Of a DNA stretch of 64,000 bases, positions 1-15,300 are shown in pieces. The stretch is from Hexactinellida sp. DTS-2022 (lineage: Eukaryota > Porifera > Hexactinellida), in assembly GCA_028753945.1 (NCBI GenBank), contig JAPNXP010000008.1:3162001-3226000 (forward strand). The letters run 5' to 3'. The notes under the pieces are model-generated. The model ran no database searches and was not told where the DNA came from. It worked only from the letters and a program-made list of their open reading frames with translations. The position numbers and the translations under genes are program-made. The stretch's first letter is position 1; each line of letters opens with the position of its first letter.

Positions 1-313
1 CATTATAATTGGAATTGACGTACTCTGTGCAAACCATTAACTTTAACCACCCTTGTATTAGCGAATAATATAATGTTACTAGGAAATGGAAATATCTGTT
101 AACACACAAGTTTTCTGTTTGACCTAAATATATTTTGAACAGCCAAATGTGACGTTAAAATACTAAATATGCCTTAATAAGTTTATATACTGAAATGGAC
201 CAATAAATGTGTTAGATGACCTTTTATACTTAGGAGAATCCTTAACTACGATCTAAAACTGAGCTGTTAACAGCCATGAGGCGGCTGTTAACAGCTATTC
301 TACTAATACTTAC

Positions 314-3300
314 CAGCTACACTTCCAGGGCCCCTTAGGCACGGATCTGAGAGGCGGCTTCAGGCAGTAGGTGTGGTACAGGATGTCGCACTGGTCGCAC
401 ATGAGGAGACATGCCTCGTCTGTCGCTAGGCTGCAGCCCTCGCAAGACGCGCACTTGGGACACCTCCAGCCGTGTCTGAGTCTCGAGGCGGGGACTTTGG
501 TCTTGAGGCAGTAGTCGTGGTAGCAGTTGGCACACTGGGCACACACCAGCAGACTGCTGTCCTTTCCCTGTCCGCCCGCCCCGCAGCACGCACACAGATC
601 CTATGGGGAAACTCGCTAGCATTCTATCCAGTGATATAGTGCATACATACTTGTGTATCCAATGTAGATAAGTACGCAGTATTTATTAATTAAGTATTAC
701 AAAATGCTATTATATAGAACTAACCTTCTGATAAAGCAGATATCTACTCATATAGGGGAACACGAGAGGTCGAAATGAAGGAATGTGATCAATTTCTAGT
801 GCAGACTTTCCGTTCAATTCCTATGAGATTATCAAATAGTTGTTATAAATTATAATAAAAATTAAACAACCCAATAATATTGAATGCGAACTTTTCCTCT
901 GTAGAACTTCCTCCTGCCTTCCTTGAAGTGGTTCCTGAACCTGTTGGTTAAAGCCCCCTTAGGCAGGCCCAGCTGACTGGTGAGCAGGTTACGCAATCTG
1001 TTCTTCTTTTTGTTCTTAACGGTGATGCGCTTAAGGTTGAGTCTCGAGGAGGGGAGCGGCCGTCTGTCCTTGCTGATGCTAACGCCGGGGGTGTAGGACT
1101 CCAGGATCTCCCTCTTCTATAAGAAAGCGTGGCTGAGTTATTAAAATAATTATAATTGGATTTGGTAGTTTTACCTTGAGTCTCTTTCCGACAGAGTCCT
1201 TATAGAAGAGAGACTGCCCGCTGTGTAGCTTGAGGTCAGCTTCGAACTCCTCCTGAGTCTGGAGCTCGATGCTCTTGTCCAACTTGTCCAGATTCTTGTC
1301 GTCCACTTCCTCTTCGTACACGTTGAGCTCCGACCCGACTCCCAGCAGACTGTCTCCTATTCCCCCGTCGGACGCCCCGGTCAGCAGCTCCAGCCCCTCC
1401 TGCAGCACGATGGTGTCTGGCACCAGCAGTATCTCGTCCAGCTCTGTCTTCCCGGCTGTGCAGTCGTCTGCCACAGCCACAGCCACAGCTTCGCTTGGCT
1501 CAGTGACCTCAAGCGGCAGGAGGGGACCTGCCACGCTCGCCTCTTCATGTGCGAGGAATATGTTCACTCCCTAAGTCGACAGATAAATCCCATTCGATTC
1601 AATGCCAATAATGAGAATACCAACCTTAGATTCCCTACACTCCGGACAGAAGTACCTACTCTTTGGTCTGCCCAACATATCGTAGGTATCTCTGCTAATC
1701 TTATCGCATTTAGCATGTATCCACCTACATGAGAATAAGGTATACTCAAACCAGTAACTTAAATTAACACATCTGTAAGTAATGTATCTGACCTTTGGCA
1801 GTAGTCACACTGGATCATAGGAATGTTTGTGACCTGTTTGTAAGCTCCCTGACATATGAAGCAGAAAGAACCTTTGAATCGCAGCTGGTTACACCTACTG
1901 CAGATAGTATAGCCGCCGTGCCAGCGACAAGACGGACCGTTCCCAGCAGACTTAGAGCCACAGTCAATACAGCAACGACATTCCTATTCGAATGCAAACA
2001 TTAAAGCAGTAATTATATACTGGACCTTTACAATAAAGTAGTCGGCACAGTGATTTAAATATTATTTTAAGTTAGTGTATTCCCCATGGTTTTGACCTAT
2101 AGGCTTTTAGCCCCAGGTAAACACTTCCGAGATATCTGAGAATAGTTAGTATAGTTTGGCTCGACCAACAAAAGGGTTCTGGCTCTTGTCATAAGAGCTA
2201 TTTCATATGCAAACAATGTTAAATGAAGCGTTACTGATATAAATGTACAAGTAGAATAGAATACAACAAATACTTGTATACAATAGTTAGTTTATCTTAT
2301 CATTTTAGCTACCATTAAATGTAGTGGAATAACTGCGCTACGTTTTATTCCTTGCTAGCATTTCATTATACATTACCTCGCAACGCCACTCTGAACTTGG
2401 CATGGCCACTAGTCCAGCACATCCCAGATGAATGGCTTTATCACAAGAAGAGCATACCAGCAGCTGGGATATGTCTTCTCTGTCGCTAGAAATGAGATAT
2501 CAATATTGCTAATATTATGCTAATTACATTGATACAACTAAAATAAGATGCAGTGAAACTTGCTCGATATCACTATAATATTTAATAAATAATATAGTGT
2601 ATATCGAGCAAGGATTCACCCAAATTTGAAAGGAAATGTTTATAGACGTACAAAAACGAGAGATGCTCCCATAGACATAATACAAAATGAATAATTTAGG
2701 CGCGTGTGAACGAAATACACACAATTTTTTTCCTGGATGAAAAAAGCATGATATCAAGGGCTTATATAATATTCGACAGTGCCTGAACTTACTTGCATTT
2801 CTGGCAGACTTTACAAGCTTCACAAGACCACCCAGCTCTGAGGTAGGTGGTGTCATTCAGTGAGAGACACTTAGGGTGCCAACTGCGGCCACATTTGTAG
2901 CAATAGAGTAAGCGACAGTCAGACCCACCTTTTTCATTGCACACCAAACAACAACCTAACCAAATAGTATTACGTGAATAGTATTGTGAAATGCGTATAA
3001 TACTGTATATTAGTAACATTGATGCATGAAAAGTCTGACTAGGTTCAAATTAGTCTATAACAACAAATACTAATGAGCAGAATATATGACAGTAGACAGG
3101 GACAGTTATTGTATTAATGTGGTATAGCGAATTATGTTATACCGGTAGGGCATTAGGATGGAACGATCAAAGATCGCGCGATCACGATCGCGATCCTTTT
3201 TTAACGATCGAAGCAGGATCGTCGATCGTATTTTACAGAACGCGATCATTTTTTTGCATAAATTTTGATCCTACATTCCGATCTTTTAGAAAAGGTTGCG

Positions 3301-6300
3301 CAATTAAATTCATCCACCAAACCACCTAATTTGTTTAACACTTATGTATTTAATTTGAATACGATTATTAATTCAATATATCCATAAAACAGGCCCGTAA
3401 CAATAAAACATTTTTCAGGTTGTTGAAAATCTAACTTCACTGTTTCTAAAAGTTGGTCAAGTTGAAACCTGAGCACTGAATAGTTACTACGGCAAATAAG
3501 AAATGATCGGGATCGGATCGGCAATCATTTGTAAAAATGCGATCGGGATCGAGATCGAGATCAATTTTTTGGCGATCGACTAAATTAGTGCCCTAGAACC
3601 TATACGTACATAAGAGAAATGTACTTTTTCAACTTTTATTAATAATTAAACTAAATAATCAGGGAAACTAGCTAACATGCCAGAGATAGCATTAATTGAA
3701 GAATGAAACACAACTAGTTATATAATTGCTAATAAGAATCTAAATTTGATTGTTAAAATATAGTAAGTAAATTATACGAACGAAAGTTGTGATGCTTTAT
3801 TATATTACGTAATAATATAATAAACGAGAAGGGCTCGTATAATAAAATAACACTAGTATTAAAGGGATAACTTTATATATAACAATAAGGAGATATAACA
3901 AAGTACAAGCAATATACTGTATAATAACTGACTTTGTGAAAATTCAGAATGTTTAGGACAGAAGAGTTGAAAACATTTGAAATCCTAGAAAAGAATAAAA
4001 GAGCATATAACGTTATGTGTAAATCGATTGACCAATCAATATTCTCCCTGGCTGAAATCAACATATTTTCACAAATGCAGAATTGTAGCCAGGTAATTAT
4101 CTCCTGAGATACCACAAGGTAGTAAGTGACCTATAGCTTGTGCATATTAGTTCAAGGATAAAGTTCCCAAAAAAGCCCGATCAAAGCTTTAGGCATCAGT
4201 CCATTTGCGTTATTTAATTATGCATATAGACTAAAAAATGTGTGTAGGCCTACACGCTTATGAAAACAAGAAGCTTTCTGATTTCTTGTAATCAATGAGT
4301 CCAAGGAATGGGTATTGAATAATGATGTGACTGATTAGGCTCAAATGTATGCAGAATTGCAAGTGAATTTCGTTGTATATAAATAATAATATACAATGTA
4401 CGTAAGTAAATCGAAAGTATTCATATCATGATTTACGTTGCAAAAAGATATTGTTATTATCAAATTATCTATCTCCTTTTCAGGTGAGACTTTGGTTTTT
4501 CCATTATAAATGTTATTATTGTAGATACCAATAAAATGTTAATTTTTGTGAAATAATTATAACTGTTTGTGAAATAATTATAAGTCCATATACATTGCCA
4601 AATATTCATTATGGGACATCATATACTAGTATATAGTATGTGTCACAATTCACTTAGTCCTTACGGATAAATTGGATTAGTAAGTATTAGTTTACCATTG
4701 AAGCTCCTTCCATCAGAGCACAAGGGAAGTGGTAGTAGGAAGCGCAGTCAGGTGCAGAGCATCGAATACCAGCTCCATTCTGATTACAGAAATCACAAAG
4801 CTAAAATTGAAAGAGTTACCATATCATAAAACAACTAAACATATCTGATTTTACCATAGTTGCATTATAGGTAACGTATAACGTATATATGGTACCATTA
4901 TACGATAGGTGAACGTATAATGCCATCATACGTAACGTATAATCATCATACGACGTATAACGTATAACGATTTTAACGTATATAAGATCTATTATACGCT
5001 CCCCGAACGTATAAGGTATAATCGTATAATGCATCTATGGATTTTACAATAATACAGTCAGAGTTGTGGATTTGCTTGACTATTATTTGATTTGATTTGG
5101 ATTTGATTTAATGTTTGAGTCAAATCCTTTAAAAAATTTAATTTACGTACTATACAATATGTAATACATATGATATTGATGATATTACACTAACAGTAGA
5201 CTCGTAAATCCGAATTTTGGGTAATTCGAACAGATTTAGTTAGTTGGCGTTCGTATTAAAGTGAATAAATATCTGTATAATACAGTAGTATATATTATAT
5301 TATATTATATCTAACTAAGTACGCATCTCAATCAATTATCTCTGTAGTATTTGGATTTGATTTAGATGGATTTGATTTGGATTTGATTTGGATGGATTTG
5401 ATTTGCATTTGATTTGGATGGATTTGATTTGGATTTGATTTGGATTTGAATGAAATATCAATCAAATCCACAACTCTGAATACAGTATATATATAAGGAT
5501 ACGTGTATTCGTACTATTCTACTAATCAGGACTTTTGGGTATACAAGTTTTGTAACACAGTAGTTCTAGAAATCGCTCCTTGGAGATCAAATTTCATCGA
5601 AGTGCCGAGTATTTCTGTGTCAATCAAGTTATCAGTCATCAACTATAGTATCGCAGTAAAAAATAAATTGCTTAAAAAAGTTTTGACTTTACTCAATTTT
5701 TTATATTGTCACTTATTTAGTTCATTAATATTTGGATTCTACATAAATGGGACGAGATCACCAGTTAATAATTATTGCTACATATGCATCACTCACATAC
5801 TAACTAATTATTACGGTAGATTCTCATCCCCATACACCACGGGGCCATGCTAATCTGTATTGTAAATCAGGATTCATTGATATAAGATAAGTTGAACATA
5901 CTTCGTTACTGTGTGAAATTGATCTAATTTTACGATCTGAATTAAATCGCACAATTTCAATGATATCACGGCTTACTAAAGTGCTAGTCCTAATTTACAG
6001 AAATAACTGTTCATCAAGCAGCAAAAACAGGTCAAATAAGGTGGAATCATTAATTAACTTCCTGACTAATATTTTAAATATTAGTATTTTTGCTGCACAT
6101 CATCTAAATTCGCATACATTTAATTAAAGACTAATTAATTAACAGATATGTTATTATTGGAAAAATCAATGCAGTATTGCTAACTGATGCAAATATTATT
6201 ATCAATAAAGTGAATGGTTAAAATTAGTATTAGTGTAAGGAAACTATAGAACCAAAAAAAGATTCCAATTAGCACAAAATGTAGGTACAACATATTTGTT

Positions 6301-9300
6301 ATGCACTAGAATACTTATTTCACTATCAGTAGCTTGGAGCAAAGAAGAGATTTCTATCAATATAGTTAGATAAATATGCATAGTATATGGTGCTCACAAT
6401 CAAAGTGGTTGGTAATGTAGAGAATTAGGCTTGTACTCAGTAAAGCTGAACGTATGTGCCATGGACATCACAAAATTAAGTGATTCCCATAGTCGAACTG
6501 CATACAACTGCTGTAACATAAGTAAGCCACGTAACTTTAGAAAAGTACTAATTTTACTATAGGAATAAGAAAATATCTGATATTATGCCCATTGCAGGTC
6601 TGCAAGTCAATGTATGCATTCTACTATCAAATCGATACTGTGGCTAAGTGTTATTGGTTGCTTTCTAGTTGTACTGTTAGTGCAGTGCCTAGTTAATTCA
6701 ACATATTAATTTAGTTTAATATGCATAGAAATAAATAGAGGAGAATTCAAGTTAATCTGAAATGATTCGATTATCTTTCGATGCAAACAATCACAACGCT
6801 CAGGCCCAGGTGTATTGGTGCATAACAAGAACAGTAGACCATACAAATAAGTGCCATTAGATTCAAGTTGAGCTTAAGCAAGGGGTTGAAGAACTTAATC
6901 AATTGATACGCATAATCAACATGTAAATAAATTTGCATTTTATTCAATAATAGACTAGTATATAATCTTTAATTGCTCTTTATCTAGATCTGGATCATGC
7001 TGGCAATCAGAATTAACCAAGATTCAACACTGGTGAGTTGTATAATATTATGTCCAGTTAAACTTGAATGATTTCATTAGTTAGGTAACTAAACACTTCT
7101 CCTGTAAAATATTTGTGGAATGTATGAAACCAAATGACATAAGTGTACCAATGAGAATAAGCAAGAAGTTTATCCAAACAAAATTTAATAATAACATTAC
7201 TTGTATATTACCTATACTATTTTATTAACTTATAATGACTGAATGTACACAATTGGACTGCTATTAAATTAAGTAATGATTTGAGTTGGAACGGTAAATC
7301 CGGAATGCGATAATATTGAATGTACTGGTCATTCGTGGGATCTCTTTATCAGTTAATAGAGACCAAATACAGTATTCTATCAACACATTTGTAATAAATG
7401 TATATATGTAAAAATTTGGTTAAGTTCTTGCAGGCAAATTGCTCATTAAACAATTATTTGGTTAATTAGATTGCAATAATAATTGCATTGTAAGTGGATC
7501 TCCAATAGATAGTCTTGGAATAGAAGAATCTTGTCAACAAGTGGAACTGGGATAATTATTGGTTATAAACAAATTAAGAAATATGAATATTCGTTATTTC
7601 GTATATATAATTTATTGAACAAAGGGTCAACAATTACAAATTTATACAGCTATTAACTCAAATCTATTTAGCTTCGGTGAATTAACTAATTTAAGATGTT
7701 GTTAACTAATTATCATATACTAGCTACGATAAGTTTAATATAGGTTATTTAGTCTTGATTTATGTGTAAATGGTGTATAATGAGGTACACCTGCATCCTA
7801 ACATAATTAGATATAAAGTGTCTGTGATTCGAACTTCCTTTGGAATTCTATATTAGTATAGTTAAGTTAGTTCCGATAAGTAGAGATCTTGACAAGTATG
7901 GTTTTTATGCATATTCAAAAATTTTCAGCTAATCTCTATTTTAATTATATATCTATACTACTTTAGAAAATGGACACCATGAAATTAATGGGACTTATAC
8001 GTATAGTGTTGTAGTATTTAATAACCCGTACGTAATGAATATAATCAAACAATTAGCGAGGGTTTTAATAAGAAGAGGTTTTAATTTTGAAAGGAAAGCT
8101 CTATTTTTAGAATAAGAGTACAAAACTGAAATTCGTAAATTTTCTATTGTAATAATCTCTAATTTCGAGTATTATGAAAGCTCTTGGTTGAATTCAAATG
8201 ATCCCAATGTGGAGAATGAAAGAATGAAAATATTAATACAAATTGTCGGTTACGACGAACACTATTTCAGTCCATTCCAAGCCTTTTCAAACAAATGAAA
8301 TTACTAGTTAATACGAGTTCCGGATAAGGCGAACACATTTTGATGGTCCCCTGGTGTTCGTATTAATGAGGTTCTACTAGCAACTGTATTTAGTAAGTAC
8401 AGTCGAAATCGGATTATTTTGTCATCGGATTATTTTGTTTTATCGGATTATTTTGTCCTAATATTCGAGGAAAATTATGATATACCGTATTTCCCCGAAT
8501 AAGCGCCCCGGCGCTTATTGTTTTCGTGGGCCAAAATTACCCTGAAATTTTTGTGAAAAATCCAGAATATAATATTTAGGTGGGTTCTAATGGTTTCCAC
8601 CAACAGTATACCTACTGAAGTTGCCAAAATCAATGGAATTACATTATAGTGATCTGCTAATGTGTTTAAATTTTATCATACCAATGTCATTTTTATTGAC
8701 CCGGCGCTTATTCGGGGAAATACGGTATATACACCATTTTGCATGGATATCCCACCGGGTTTATTTGTCTTATCGGATTGTTTTGTCGAATTATCCATGA
8801 AAAGAATTGGACAAAATAATCCGATTTCGACTGTATTCGAAACCGCTAAGAAAATATTGAAATCTCATAGACTATTATTGCACTATTTCGAGAGTATACC
8901 TAGCAAAAGTATGTGCCCATCAGTGGCGCCGCGATAGATCCGCCACTGATTAGAGGTAATGATATGATTGAGGTAGCACTGTTTGTTATACTGTATTTAA
9001 CCATATAGAGATCGTTTATCGAGTTACCATGAGAAAAGAATGGTATTTCAGAATACGAGAATAAATAATATCATCCTTTATAGTGAAAAGTATAAGTAAA
9101 TTTAAGCCCATCTTAGTGAGGTAGGAATAATTATCATGAATTAATTAAGCTTTAGATTACCATTGTAATCAAATAAATGTAGAACTCCTGACATTCAAAC
9201 GCCAGGATTTCTTTTGCAGCGTATATGGTTAATATGTAGTAGTATTAGCTGTATTAATTAACCAATATGTATCTAATGAAAGTTATGAAACCAATCAAAA

Positions 9301-12300
9301 TGTTAATAATTGGTTAGGTGGTTTGGAATGAGGCTTCTTTCCTTCTGAGTGTAGTACCACTTAAGATAGTACAGGGACGGTCGCCCGGGTAGGGGAGGAG
9401 CTTTTGTCCCGGATGCTGCCCCCTGGAAAATCCACTAAGCATGTAATGTATTATAGATATAGATTTGCTGTATACTGTTAATACTGTATTTGGCAAAGTT
9501 ATATACACTCAACTCCCGTTATAACGAAGTCGGATATAAGAAATACCCGCTTATAACGAAATGGATATTTTCCCCCAGAGCACTAAATGCATTAATTATT
9601 ATCCGCTTATAACGAATATCCGGATATAAGGAAGGAATTTACAGGTCCCAAGCACTTCGGTATAATGAGAGTTGACAGTATAGTTAATAATATTTAGACC
9701 TAGGTCTGGTTACTGTGAAGTGTGAACAGTAGTTCGTCTGCTTAATATGAAAAACTTTGTATTATGAAGAAGCCCTATGGTCCCAATTTAACAACTTACA
9801 AGTGGTATGTAATAAGTTCGCTTATTATGAAGTATCTGTATTATGACACAGTTTCTGGCCCCTTGAATGTTCATAATAAAAGAACCTGACTGTATTTTGC
9901 AAATTAACAATAATCCTAAGTGCAAATCAGTTGAGTTGAGTTTTACCAACATTCCAGGATATGCAAGACTTTATTAAAAATACAAATTATCACGAATTGG
10001 CCATGCCGACGACATCCAGGGCAACAGTCCCGGGCCCAGCCCAGCTTGTTAGTATAATTGTACGGGACGGGTCATGCCCCGCATTTATACTAAAAGCTCC
10101 TCCCCTGCCCGGGCTGGCCACATCATTCGACCGCACAGGATTGTATATTGAATGAAAACACACAACAACAACAACAACAACAACGTTTGATATAAAGTTG
10201 ATAAGTACAGGTTGCAAAATAACTTCTCTTCACTAAGAGGATATTAGTAACCCATTACAGCTATGGATAATTACACAGTGGACCATGGACACAATAAATT
10301 AACTGTTGTTGTTACTTTGAATATTACACTATAAGCGCTCAATAACAGACCCCACACAGCACTAAATAACACTAACAGACCTGGGAGGCGGCAGCTGAGA
10401 TGGCAGACAGAACAGGTGTCTGCCAGGCGGCGCCACCCTCCGGACACACCTGCGCCTCTCCGGAGCTCCAGGTGGCGCACTGGTAGTGGGCCTGCAGATG
10501 GTGTCTGGTGTTGTCCTCTATCGTTTCGTCCTCTCGTCTCATGTCGCCACGCTCTACGTTATCTGGGATTAGAGAGGGCTGAAGCTCGCACTCCCCTGAC
10601 ACCTTCAGTGGTTGTACTAGTGAGTAGCTACGCGTCTGGATGTGGAGGCTACAACACAGTATTGAAAAGGTAAATCCTGGTCAGCATGCAGAATAGTTGA
10701 TACTCCACTATTTACAAGTTTACAGTCCCAATCTTTCAAGCAGTCAAACTATAAGCGTCACAACTGATCAATGCAAATTACAGATTGAATTTACAAAGGT
10801 TAATACGCTCACCACCAATAGAATACATTCCAATTGATTAATTTAGTAACCATATTCCTAAGAGAAGCAAGACATAAGAAAAAACTTCGAGTAATTTCAA
10901 TTTGTCAAGATCGTGAATACAGTCTTTGCTACTAACTATAGATTACCGAATTCAATTAAGGTTCCTGCTATCAGATAGAATAGGATCCATGCTTACTAAA
11001 TGGCAACATGGCTAAACGAACGGGCTAGCCATATAATAAGACCACATGTAGCAACTAGTTCGTGGCACTAGCTTGTAGCTGCTCACAGGTGTGCATGAAT
11101 GCAATGTCTAGTGATAATAGGGAACTGTTGGTATTCACTGAGCTGTCAGTTAACCTGAGGGAAGCGATCATAACTATCAAAGCGAGTGACGTCATCGAGC
11201 GCCTGTTCCTGTACCACGACAAGGAGTCCCGCCTGCTCAGGCTGAGCTACGAGGCAGCGGGCGGCAGGGAGCGGGAGCTGGCTCTGGCGCGGGTGGAGGG
11301 GGCCCCCCTCCTGCAGCAGGGAGGCATAGAGACCGCAGAGGGGAGAGTGCGCGTGCGCGTGTCCCTCGAGAGATGCACCCTGTGTGCCCTGATGACGTCA
11401 GTTAGGCAGAGCAAAAGCGTGAGCGAGCTAAGCGTCTCCAGAGGGGGCGAGCGACTGAGAGTCTCCTGCGCGTTCTGCGGAGAGGTCCTGACTCGGCAGG
11501 GGGACGGGCGGGTGCGGCGGATCCGGCCCCTCCCCTCCGAGGGGTGGGAGTGCATGGCGGAGGAGTGGTTCTGCCACTCGGTGCGCGACGAGACGGGACA
11601 GGCCGTCGCTCCGATGGAGGGCGCGGAGCTGTCGCTGAGGCCGCGAAAGGGAGACCTGTTCTACTCTGAGATGTTCTACGTGATGCGCGGAGAGAGCGTC
11701 CCCAAGGGCAGTCGCAGGAAAATAGAGCTGGGAAACAAGAGGGAGGGCCTCACCGTGACCTGTGCAGGGTGCGACCAACTGCTAGGCAGCGAGTACAAGG
11801 AGTGGGTGGAGCTGTACCAGTGCCAGGTGCAGCTGAGACTAAGTCCGCTAGTGGGCACAGCCGTAGCAACACAAGTGGTGAACAGGCATGTGGAGAGAAT
11901 GGTGGGACAACTGTGCAGGAAGCTGAGACTGGAGGGACACATCAGCAGGGTGCTAGTGAAGCCTTTCGAAGCCGACCCTCTGTCCGTGAGCCTGCCGACT
12001 GGCCTGAGGGAGGCTTGGCCCACGCCCCGTGTGCTGGGGTTCCTCTGGCTGCTGGAGCCCGAGTGGCGCGTGTCCGTGTTCAGCTCGGGGCGGGCTGGGA
12101 GCCGCTACGAGAGCGGCCGGGTGGTGCAGCTGATGTACATCACGCGGGCGGAGGGCAGGGAGCGGATAGGGCGGTTCCCCTGGGAGCTCTGGCTGTCGGA
12201 TAAAGAGGCGTACCGACTGGAGATACCGTACTCCATGTGCCAGGGGCTGTTCCAGCAGCTGCTGCGGTCCAGCTGTCTGCTGCCGCCCCAGCACCGGGCA

Positions 12301-15300
12301 GTGGGCACCTGCATGAGCATGGGCTTCCTACGCACAGACTAGCTGTCTAGTCACAATCGTAACAACAGACAATTATAACTAGTGATATATTAATATGTGC
12401 TCAGTGCTCACTGAATAGACAGTATTGTTAGACTCGTGTAGTAGAATATGAGCACCAGGCATGTAGGAACTGTTGAAGCTTCATGAATCATTATCAGATT
12501 TATGAACTTTACATAACCGATGGTCCTATTTAACACTTTTTATGTTATAATCAGGCTTTCATCCAAGCAAAATTTTCTACGCGCCTAGACTAAGTTTGAG
12601 CTCGCTCACACGCGCCTAAAATAGTCAATTTGTACTTACGTCTATGGGAGCATCTCTATTCTCTAGATTATGGCGGGCCTTGAAAAGTTTTCTTTGATAT
12701 TTACGGCCTGGATAAGACCCTGGTTGTAATAACTTAAATATACTTTACCTTTCTATCATGTAATCGGGGTCTATCAATGAAAAGTAAATTGACTTTTCCT
12801 TATTTAAAACACCTCGGATGCCCTGGGGTCCAAGGTATAAATATAATTCACTTTCAATTGAAATTGAAATTCAATTAACTTCACTCTCACTTTCACATTC
12901 CTGGTCAACTAAGCGATAACTTATTAATTTAATTAATTAAATAACAGGTATTGGTAAAGCCGTAATTAAAAGCTTATTATATAAAGTGCCCTAATTAGCA
13001 CTCCAATAACGAGCATAATTATTAAATATACCCTCTCACAGATCTCTCCGAATCAGCTGATCAGCGCAGTCCAACAAGGTAAGGTATTTAGAATTTGAAA
13101 TTAGGCCATATAAAATAAATAACTTGTTTATCATCCCCATCGTCCCAAATTTTTACCCCCGTCCGGATATATTAATTATTATCTGATGAACATAATCGTA
13201 AAAATATTAGCTATAAACTTGTGCAAAGTACTCCTAATGTATCAATATTTAATTATTCTGGTATTTAGGGCATAACTTTAATTATTTAAGAATTGTCATG
13301 TGATTTCAAATTAGATTTAATATTAATGTTTATTGTTTGCATAGGATAATGTTATGTGCATATTAATGAATATAAAAAATAAAAATAAAATCCGGTCCGC
13401 CATCCGGAAATTTTGAAAAAATGCGGATGATAAAGAATATATTTATTTTACCTGGCCTTATACACAGAAAATAAAGTATGATTTTTATCTTGATATTAAA
13501 TTTCACTGGATTATGGTTACGGTCCAATAGAGTAAGACGCAATGAACAATAGTTTATACATACGTAGTTATAACTCAATGGACAGAGTTTAGCAAAGAAT
13601 AGTTACTTCTTTCTTCACTAATTTAATCATAGTCCAATTTGTATAAACATACGTAAATAAAATAAGGAGCAGTGAGGGCTTGGTCGCTTCGAGACGAATA
13701 ACTGCGGTCATCGACTATTATTCATCAAATTATACTAATGTTGATGTGTTGTATTTGACATACAGGCAGTATGTAACACATCTGTAAAGAGGTTGCCCAA
13801 ATTGGCACAAAGGAATGTCGGATAGGCAGACTAAATAATGTACTCACAACCATTAGATTGCAGTTTCAAATAGGCACTCTATAGTGCAAACTTAATATAA
13901 TCGATACGTTAATCAATTAATAAATATTAATTGAATATTAGACTAATCGATACAAGGACAATACTAGGATTTAATTGGTTTAAAGTTTTGTCATCCAATG
14001 GAAATATTTTGTAAGATTTGTAAGTTATTCCAGACACATTATAATATTCCTATATAATCAGTGCCGGCAGAACTAGTATGTACTTTTATAATTAAAAAAT
14101 TTACACATCGAATACCCCTACCCACCTACCTAGAAAACTATAAATCTGGGAATAAATTACAATTCACGGGAGGGTAGTTAGTCAATAGGCAAATGGTATG
14201 TATCTTATTTTCACAAATATTTGATAGTAGCTCAGCTCAAATAATGGCCCGAGGTGGCTAAATTAATAATCGCCTAGGCTACTACGTATATTCGATTAAA
14301 TACTACGTATATTACTTTCAAATTGATTTTATTAGTAAAGTCTACTGATTACTATTTTCGTGTAAACATTTTTGAAAATATTATTTATTAGTATTTACAA
14401 GTAAACAAATTAATGCAAATCAATGACAGTTACTATATGTCGAATAATTTGTGAAATAATCTAGAGTTATCAAATTAATAAATGAATATTAGAATTCTAT
14501 TAACAAAGGAATACTGCAGTAGAGGCGATTCTATTTACTAGACGTATACTGGATTGTTTACACTCACAATTAAATAAATTCTTCTGACCTTAGAGCCTCA
14601 TAAGTTGGTGGTTGTGTCTTATTAGTTTTGAATTACTTATATAACGACAACGCCTTTATAATGTAATTTTCAGGAACTGACAAGTTTTTTTTTACATCAA
14701 AGATTCACCTTTTCGAAACAGTTTTTTTTAAAGATGAAAGCCATATAAGCAAGCCCATTAGTTTTGAAGCTTATTATACAAACCTCATGAGGATACAGTA
14801 AATATCGGCTATAAGAACATCGTACGGGGTAGAGAAGTATGTTTTTATAAACAATTATTTTTCAATACTAATAATAAAGAGAACAGTTCCCAGAATATGG
14901 TTCTTATGACCGGTGTCCACTGTAGTGAGATATATTTTATATTTGTATTTTCTTAAGTGCAATGTAGTATATTTTATGAATTGTAAAATCTTGAATTAGA
15001 TCTTTTCTGTTGACAAAGGATTGTAAAAAATAGGGAGAATTATTACCAATAGTGCATTAGTAGATGAATCCATGGTGCTTCATTTTTAGGACACATTAAA
15101 ATACTATTTCCATTTCATTCTGGAAGTTTGGTTGACAGGATGACGTTCTATATATAATTGCCACATTCTCGAATAGCACGGTTATTATTTGTTAAAATTA
15201 AACGCACCTCTATTGACTGGTTGGACATGAATACATGTGCCATACGTACAAACATAAAATATATGGTATGAAACTATACAATAAAAGAAAAACTCATCAT

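Noticed and set aside
1269-1574. Plus-strand frame of 101 codons, serine-rich
   Set aside because: It is the antisense of the acidic-linker exon (1175-1570) of the PHD gene; the Glu/Asp codons read as Ser/Leu on the other strand.
4816-5034. 72-codon minus-strand frame rich in Tyr and Ile
   Set aside because: Lies in the ACGTATA MITE; composition follows the repeat word.
11247-12335. Several long frames antisense or shifted to UBE3D
   Set aside because: GC-rich coding DNA leaves other frames open by chance; only the UBE3D frame has family motifs.
13175-13190. CTGATGA word inside the TTAA-bounded repeat as a third hammerhead
   Set aside because: No stem II and no GAAA follow it; the match is to seven bases only.
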